Below are positions 60,093-64,000 of a stretch of 64,000 bases of DNA, piece by piece. Made by a program: the position numbers and the translations under genes. Position 1 is the stretch's first letter. Each line of letters begins with the position of its first letter. Below the pieces are notes generated by a model. That model saw nothing but the letters and a program-made list of their open reading frames with translations. It searched no databases and had not been told where the DNA came from. Origin of the DNA: Curvibacter lanceolatus ATCC 14669 (lineage in GTDB: Bacteria > Pseudomonadota > Gammaproteobacteria > Burkholderiales > Burkholderiaceae_C); the NCBI RefSeq assembly GCF_000381265.1, contig NZ_KB906271.1, positions 49,487 through 113,486 of the forward strand, written 5' to 3'.

Positions 60093-61127
60093 ATGAACAG
60101 TCAACTTGCGCAGCTGATTTCAGATTATCAAGCAGCAGTCAATTTCTCCGTCCTTCAGATGTCGAAGTCTGGAATAGAGATACCATCCAGCAACACCGAA
60201 TGGCTTGAGCTCAAAATTCCTGCTCATGGAGAGTTGAAAGATGGCATCAGATACTTTAAACATGGATTCGGTTGTCGAATTTACCTACCAGAAGGCGAGG
60301 TAGATTTTGATTTTGGCAAAAGAGGTGAGATTGACGGAATCGATGAATGGCGGCTATGGGACTTTTCACAAAAAAGATTGAAATCTTATGGATTCGAAAC
60401 AAAGCAAGCTCTCGCCGAATGCTTTTTGAATGCTCTCGAGAAAGGTACGCTTGTTGCGTCAACGCCCACCTTCTGCCACGTAGTTGACTCAGTGAAACTA
60501 CTGGGTTCAAAAGTGGCAGCCACCTTGACAACAGGTTGTGGCTTACCCCATTGGAACCATGACAGCATACAGATGCTGTCCTCGCAATGTTTTACATCAG
60601 CAGACCTAATGCTCGATCACTACAGATCAATTGATGCTCTCTGGACAAAAAATGGTGAACTCAATAGTTCTAATTCACTCAAGTTTAGGGTTTACCTCCT
60701 TTCTTGGCTCAGCTATTTAAACACAACAATTGAAGGATTTGAAACTATTAATATCTGGCTTCTTCTTAAACACAAGCGACCCACAATATTCCATGAACTA
60801 ACTACTAAGTGCGGAAAAATAGGGAAGTTAGTAAAGCGGCATGCCGACGACTTACGAAAACTGCGTAACGACACCTTTCACCTTAAAAATGATAACGACG
60901 CCATCACCCGCTTCTTCTCAGACGATGGAGAAAGACTGGAGTGGGCCAAAGAGCTGCACGCCGCTTTCGATTCCTTCCTCTCAGAATATCGATCCCTCAC
61001 GGAAACATACTACATAATCAATGGACGTTATGGTGAGAGTCAGATGATTCAAGAGGGTAAGAGGCGCAAAAAAAAGAGGATAGAAAAGGCAGCAACAAAA
61101 CTGAAGGCAATAAAAATCACCCAGTAG
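60093..61127 (+). CDS. Hypothetical protein: DUF6896-like domain fused to a HEPN-like domain
   Basis: 344 residues, AT-rich codon use unlike neighbours. Residues 1-105 match my recollection of DUF6896: GIRYFKHGFGCRIY, then VDFDFGKRGEIDGIDEWRLWDF. From about 170 to 315 it is helical, with LLSWLSYLNTTIEGFETINIW and then the motif R258-N-D-T-F-H263 (RKLRNDTFHLK), the Rx4H arrangement of HEPN ribonucleases. A Lys/Arg-rich tail closes the protein. HEPN proteins commonly act as RNases in toxin-antitoxin and anti-phage systems. Both domain calls are by eye. It lies next to a restriction enzyme in a prophage cargo zone, so a defence or toxin role is the leading hypothesis. No partner antitoxin gene is obvious. 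Confidence 0.75.
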   Translation: MNSQLAQLISDYQAAVNFSVLQMSKSGIEIPSSNTEWLELKIPAHGELKDGIRYFKHGFGCRIYLPEGEVDFDFGKRGEIDGIDEWRLWDFSQKRLKSYGFETKQALAECFLNALEKGTLVASTPTFCHVVDSVKLLGSKVAATLTTGCGLPHWNHDSIQMLSSQCFTSADLMLDHYRSIDALWTKNGELNSSNSLKFRVYLLSWLSYLNTTIEGFETINIWLLLKHKRPTIFHELTTKCGKIGKLVKRHADDLRKLRNDTFHLKNDNDAITRFFSDDGERLEWAKELHAAFDSFLSEYRSLTETYYIINGRYGESQMIQEGKRRKKKRIEKAATKLKAIKITQ

Positions 61128-61452
61128 CCCTCGATGACACAGGGACGGCGTGGCTTGAGTGTGCGCAGTGGAGCGACCGCAATCGTCGCTATCTACCGTC
61201 AAGGTTGTCGGACTGATCCTGGGCTTCTTTTCCGCCAGATTCAAATCGTTCTCGGCCGAGTTCTGACCACCTACCACAGAAGGCGCAAGCAATCTTTGGG
61301 TCAACCGTCAGTCAGGTGACATGCATACGATGTTGACAGACTCTCAACCCTTCTCCAAAGGCATGGGAGAGGAAAAAACATCGACAAACAGCACCGCATC
61401 GGTATCGCATCCTGGTATGGTTTGAGCTCCGTATCTTGGATGTATCAAGACA
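61128..61452. other. Intergenic region between the HEPN-like and secreted-protein genes
   Basis: 325 bp without a convincing gene. A TTGACA (61333-61338) could be a -35 box for the following gene, but no good -10 is visible. No hairpin terminator with a T run was found. Confidence 0.55.
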
Positions 61453-61791
61453 ATGAAGAGAGCTTTCTTGACTGCCGCCATCGCGGCAATTTCGTTCGGT
61501 ACCGTTTCAAACGCCATGGCTGAAGCATTTCCCGCTACAGTGGCGTTTCGTAAGGCAGCAACAGGGCCCGGCTATGTACTGGTCATCAATACGACCGTGA
61601 AACAAGATGTGCCCGCCACCCTGACTGTTACCAGTGGGGCCTTGGGATCTGTCAATCGACGTACAGTGAATTTAACTTGGCGACATCCCACTCAATTGGG
61701 GTATTTAGAGGGCATGACGGTTTATCCCGGTGATCACATCGAACTAGCCAACAACTACTACGAGACACTGGCTGTCGACCTGCCTAGGTGA
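61453..61791 (+). CDS. Small secreted protein of unknown function
   Basis: 112 residues. Clear Sec signal peptide (MKRAFLTAAIAAISFGTVSNAMA), then a mature part of about 89 residues with beta-rich, Thr/Val-rich composition and no cysteine (VINTTVKQDVPATLTVTSG; the end reads MTVYPGDHIELANNYYETL). This could be a small Ig-like or chaperone-type fold, but no family is recognised. It sits between a lysis cassette and cargo genes, where lysogenic conversion genes are often found. The ribosome binding site is weak. Confidence 0.7.
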   Translation: MKRAFLTAAIAAISFGTVSNAMAEAFPATVAFRKAATGPGYVLVINTTVKQDVPATLTVTSGALGSVNRRTVNLTWRHPTQLGYLEGMTVYPGDHIELANNYYETLAVDLPR

Positions 61792-61879
61792 AGCTATCAC
61801 GCCCTCGGTTCTGGTCTTCCCACAACATTCGCCCGATTTGTACTTCTGGAGCTCAGAAAAAGGCGAGCGCCGTCAAGGG

Positions 61880-62404
61880 CTATCCTCCAGGGGAATTCAG
61901 CATGTCATATGCGGCCTCACAGGCCAGCCCCCTCACTCGGGCTTCATCAGCCACTGCCGCCAGCTCTCCCGCTCTTTCATCAGCGCGTCTGAACAGCTCG
62001 GCAAGCAAATCGACGGCGGGGCTTGCGTCTGCCTGGCACTGGCCGGCAGCGGCGGCCGCTGAGGCGCTGGCACGCTGACGCTCGACGTAGGCGGCAAGCT
62101 CGCGCTGCAGCCGCTGGCCAGCATCACGGGCACGGTCCACAGCCACGCGGGACTGCGCCAGATCGGCCTGGGCCCGGGTTTCGATTTCAGAGACTTGATC
62201 ACGGTATTGCCGCTCCAGTTGACGGTTGGTTTCTGAGGCCACACGGGCCAGGCGTTCGTTTTCAGCCTGCTGGGTGGCTTGCTGGGTCCGAGCCTCAGCC
62301 ACCTCGAGCTGCGCCCCACGAAGGCGCCAGGTTTGAACAGCCGCAGTGCTGGCCAACGCAAGCACCAGGACCTGCAGAGAGGCCCTTTTGACGCTATCGA
62401 GCAT
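61880..62404 (-). CDS. Rz-like inner membrane spanin (phage lysis)
   Basis: 174 residues. An N-terminal membrane anchor (LQVLVLALASTAAVQTW) is followed by a long coiled coil (RTQQATQQAENERLARVASE..., Glu/Arg/Ala-rich) and a Cys-containing C-terminal part. This is the form of the phage i-spanin (Rz, DUF2514-type). It overlaps the lysozyme gene by 11 bases and contains a second ORF in another frame that looks like the o-spanin partner. Together they would disrupt the outer membrane at the end of lysis. Confidence 0.8.
   Translation of the reverse strand: MLDSVKRASLQVLVLALASTAAVQTWRLRGAQLEVAEARTQQATQQAENERLARVASETNRQLERQYRDQVSEIETRAQADLAQSRVAVDRARDAGQRLQRELAAYVERQRASASAAAAAGQCQADASPAVDLLAELFRRADERAGELAAVADEARVRGLACEAAYDMLNSPGG
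61933..62202 (-). CDS. Rz1-like outer membrane spanin lipoprotein nested inside Rz
   Basis: 89 residues from GTG 62202, with GGAG 10 bases upstream, in a different frame wholly within the Rz gene, as in lambda Rz/Rz1. It has the short basic start IKSLKSKPGPRPIW, a hydrophobic segment ending in the lipobox LASGC, then a Pro-rich stretch (LPPTSSVSVPAPQRPPLPAS) typical of Rz1. The start codon is inferred. Confidence 0.65.
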   Translation of the reverse strand: MIKSLKSKPGPRPIWRSPAWLWTVPVMLASGCSASLPPTSSVSVPAPQRPPLPASARQTQAPPSICLPSCSDALMKERESWRQWLMKPE

Positions 62405-62903
62405 GGGCGACCTCCTGCAGTTGGCCGAGGCACACCTCCAGCTCCGCCCCGCGCCGGTCCACCAGGCCGCGCAGGGTCACCAACTCGCCCTGCACCCGGG
62501 CCTTGACCCAACGCGAGAGCTGCTCGCACCCGGCCTGGGCCTGCCCCGCATTGAAGAGGCGAGCCAGGGTCGACCCGGCGAGCGCCTCTTCGCCCAGGTT
62601 GTAGGTGAAGTCAATCAGGGCGGCCCGCTGCCAGGGCGTGAGCGGCACCCGGATCTGGCGGGACACGGCAGCATCTGCGATGCGCAGGTGCTTGTCGCGC
62701 AGCGCGTCGCACTCGGCCGGCGTGTAGGTCTTGCCCAGCACCACGTCCTTGCCCGTGATGCCCTCGCACACCGTCAGGATGCCCACCGGGTCGCGGTACG
62801 GCGTGAAGCGGCGGCCCTCGTACCAGGTGGCCAGCACACCAGCCAGGGCAATGGCGCCGCCACTGGCGGCTTGGATCAGGCGTTTCTTGAGAAGGTCGTT
62901 CAT
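62394..62903 (-). CDS. Phage endolysin: GH24 lysozyme with SAR-type N-terminus
   Basis: 169 residues. GH24 (T4-type) catalytic triad spacing E-x8-D-x5-T is intact in YEGRRFTPYRDPVGILT (E29, D38, T44). The first 25 residues contain a weakly hydrophobic Gly/Ala-rich segment (LIQAASGGAIALAGVLATW) of the signal-anchor-release type, so it may be exported in inactive form without a holin pore and activated on release. It cleaves peptidoglycan. It overlaps both its neighbours, as phage lysis genes usually do. Confidence 0.9.
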   Translation of the reverse strand: MNDLLKKRLIQAASGGAIALAGVLATWYEGRRFTPYRDPVGILTVCEGITGKDVVLGKTYTPAECDALRDKHLRIADAAVSRQIRVPLTPWQRAALIDFTYNLGEEALAGSTLARLFNAGQAQAGCEQLSRWVKARVQGELVTLRGLVDRRGAELEVCLGQLQEVAHAR

Positions 62904-63244
62904 TTGGGAGGAGCCCCTGTTTTGATGGTCAGGAAGGCGCCCCAGGTGACGGCAGCGAGCGCCACCAGCGCGGTGATGGGCTTGGCCAGGGCGCCGATCC
63001 AGTTCAGCACCTTGAAGGCGCCCTTCATGGCCCCGAAGAACTCCACGATTTCGGCGGTGTTGGACTCGGTGCGGATCGTGGCGCTGGTGTTCTCCGCCAG
63101 GTCAGCCCGAAGGCTGGCCATGGTCTCGTCCCCGGTGGCCAGGCGAACGCGGATGGTTTGGAGCTCGGCCTCGACGGCTGCCAGGCGCTCGGCTTCGGTG
63201 GCTGGGGAAGCGACCGGTGCAGGTAAGGTTTGCTCGTCCAGCAT
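62900..63244 (-). CDS. Phage small membrane protein (holin candidate)
   Basis: 114 residues from ATG 63244 (MLDEQTLPAPVASP). The N-terminal 60 residues are a polar coiled coil (EAERLAAVEAELQTIRVRLA). A C-terminal hydrophobic segment (ITALVALAAVTWGAFLTI) ends in KTGAPPK. Location directly before the endolysin and 4-base overlap suggest a holin or lysis-control protein, but a single membrane helix after a coiled coil also fits unnamed phage membrane proteins. Confidence 0.6.
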   Translation of the reverse strand: MLDEQTLPAPVASPATEAERLAAVEAELQTIRVRLATGDETMASLRADLAENTSATIRTESNTAEIVEFFGAMKGAFKVLNWIGALAKPITALVALAAVTWGAFLTIKTGAPPK

Positions 63245-63543
63245 CACACCCCCTTGGCCTGGTCGCAGTGGCCCGCATCGAGCCGGTCCAGCAGCCGGCA
63301 CAGCACGCAGCCCCACGCCCTGCCCTCATCCCGTGCCCGGGCCGCCCGGCTGCTCACGGTCTCGCGCTCATCGCCATTGGCCGCGACGTTGAACACCCGA
63401 TCAAATGCCCGCGCAATGCCCCAGGCCCGGCCCGGGTTCGTGGCCACGGCCCAGAGGTAACGCACCAGGGCCGCCAATGGCGCCAGGGCCACCACGGGCA
63501 GCAGCATGAGGAGGTACACCCGTTGAGACGCCTTTTGGTTCAT
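63244..63543 (-). CDS. Phage hypothetical membrane protein
   Basis: 99 residues. One membrane helix near the N-terminus (YLLMLLPVVALAPLAALVRYLW), then a soluble tail with an AWGIARAFDRVFNVAANGDE stretch and two closely spaced cysteines (GCVLCRLLDRL) at the end. Overlaps both neighbours by 1-4 bases. Not recognised beyond resemblance to unnamed proteins in lysis blocks of Burkholderiales prophages. Confidence 0.65.
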   Translation of the reverse strand: MNQKASQRVYLLMLLPVVALAPLAALVRYLWAVATNPGRAWGIARAFDRVFNVAANGDERETVSSRAARARDEGRAWGCVLCRLLDRLDAGHCDQAKGV

Positions 63544-63917
63544 GGCCGCTCCCCTGCTTGCACCGGGGCACCCAGGATCTTCTCCACGTCGACCGCGTGG
63601 CCTGCTTGCACCAGCAGGGCAAGAGCCGCGGGAAGGTCAGCACGGTCAAGATCAATGAAGCCCCGCACCGAGCAGTCCTTGACCAGGGCCTGCACCGCAG
63701 GGCTCGGGTCGGCCAGGATGGCCCATTTGGCGGGGCCGAAGCGATCGAAGAAGCTGCCCACCGCCACATGCCGGGGCACAGCCACCACCGGGTCATCGGG
63801 TGCGGGCCCGAGCAACTCGAAGCGCCCCGCATGGTGTTCGGTGACAAACGCATCGTCGGCCACCACGGTGTTCAGGATGGCGCCATCGGCGCCCAGAATG
63901 TTGTAAAGGTGTCGCAT
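63540..63917 (-). CDS. Phage hypothetical protein (possible tail-fibre assembly or structural accessory)
   Basis: 125 residues. It starts MRHLYNILGADGAILNTVVA, continues with PVVAVPRHVAVGSFFDRFGP and ends VDVEKILGAPVQAGERP. No membrane segment or known motif. It overlaps the next gene by 4 bases, fitting a tightly packed late operon. The N-terminal form resembles short proteins next to tail-fibre genes, but this is a guess. Confidence 0.65.
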   Translation of the reverse strand: MRHLYNILGADGAILNTVVADDAFVTEHHAGRFELLGPAPDDPVVAVPRHVAVGSFFDRFGPAKWAILADPSPAVQALVKDCSVRGFIDLDRADLPAALALLVQAGHAVDVEKILGAPVQAGERP

Positions 63918-63935
63918 GGTTCTGCCTTACGAGAG

Positions 63936-64000
63936 TCAGGGAGTGAGATCAGCAAAGAAGCGAAGGAACGCCAAGCCGCTGCCGCCCGCGCCGCTGCGGC
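63936..64000 (-). CDS. C-terminal end of a further phage gene (cut by window edge)
   Basis: A frame open to the window end ends in TGA at 63938-63936, 19 bases before the next gene, and reads ...SGAGGSGLAFLRFFADLTP. The Gly-rich form suits the end of a tail-fibre or similar phage structural protein. Only 20 codons are visible. Confidence 0.35.
   Translation of the reverse strand, partial: RSGAGGSGLAFLRFFADLTP

Noticed and set aside
59728..60096. Open frame of about 120 codons overlapping the HEPN-like gene start by 4 bases, possible antitoxin partner
   Set aside because: It has no ribosome binding site, Thr/His/Ser/Gln-rich composition without any fold-like pattern, and covers the AT-rich promoter region. 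An antitoxin would be attractive here, but the sequence does not support it.

Overview
The window is a 64 kb piece of a high-GC betaproteobacterial chromosome, most likely order Burkholderiales and close to Comamonadaceae. This rests on the gene complement (iscRSUA-hscBA-fdx, intracellular PhaZ, standalone RnfB, an orphan TctC receptor, an IPTL-CTERM protein) and on protein character; no database search was possible. It is ordinary core and accessory chromosome up to about 57.3 kb, then a mobile element integrated at the 5' end of dusA that runs off the right edge.

Region by region. 0-2 kb: nitric oxide detoxification (hmp-nsrR) behind an NsrR-type operator. 2-7.3 kb: a self-sufficient cytochrome P450-reductase fusion, an IPTL-CTERM surface protein, and a divergent IclR regulator/TctC receptor pair. 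The P450 gene and the IclR-TctC intergenic region carry the same unusual repeat, suggesting one regulon. 7.4-17 kb: a chemoreceptor, a CLC-F type fluoride antiporter, a multi-PAS diguanylate cyclase, CcoG, and a divergent MocR-type regulator. 17-26 kb: a reactive-sulfur cluster with sulfide:quinone reductase, two rhodaneses, an OsmC protein, a DUF2892 membrane protein and a complete RND efflux pump, beside a divergent ArsR regulator. Matching operator-like repeats lie before the pump operon and before the quinone reductase gene. 26-31.5 kb: a molybdopterin-domain protein, a lipoprotein and a very large PAS histidine kinase. 31.5-38 kb: tRNA-Val(CAC), dnaQ and the full ISC cluster with an IscR site and an internal attenuator. 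38-47 kb: uvrB, an aromatic/aspartate aminotransferase, a DODA-type dioxygenase, phaZ, rnfB and a chemoreceptor with a C-terminal Cache-like domain.

47.6-56.2 kb is a propionate/methylmalonyl-CoA operon: mutase, a ribbon-helix-helix protein, MeaB, PccB, PccA and epimerase, with a divergent GntR/FCD regulator. Between pccB and pccA sits a 41-codon ORF with its own ribosome binding site. It repeats the first 12 residues of PccA using mostly different synonymous codons.

56.3-64 kb: dusA with a prophage-like element inserted at its 5' end. The integrase is next to dusA. The far side is a late-gene block on the minus strand: small proteins, a membrane protein, a SAR-type GH24 lysozyme, and Rz with a nested Rz1. 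Between them, in the usual lysogenic-conversion position, is a lower-GC cargo segment. It holds a McrA-like SRA-HNH type IV restriction endonuclease, a DUF6896-like/HEPN-like fusion protein with an Rx4H motif, and a small secreted protein. This cargo is the best candidate for an undescribed (anti-phage) system in the window.
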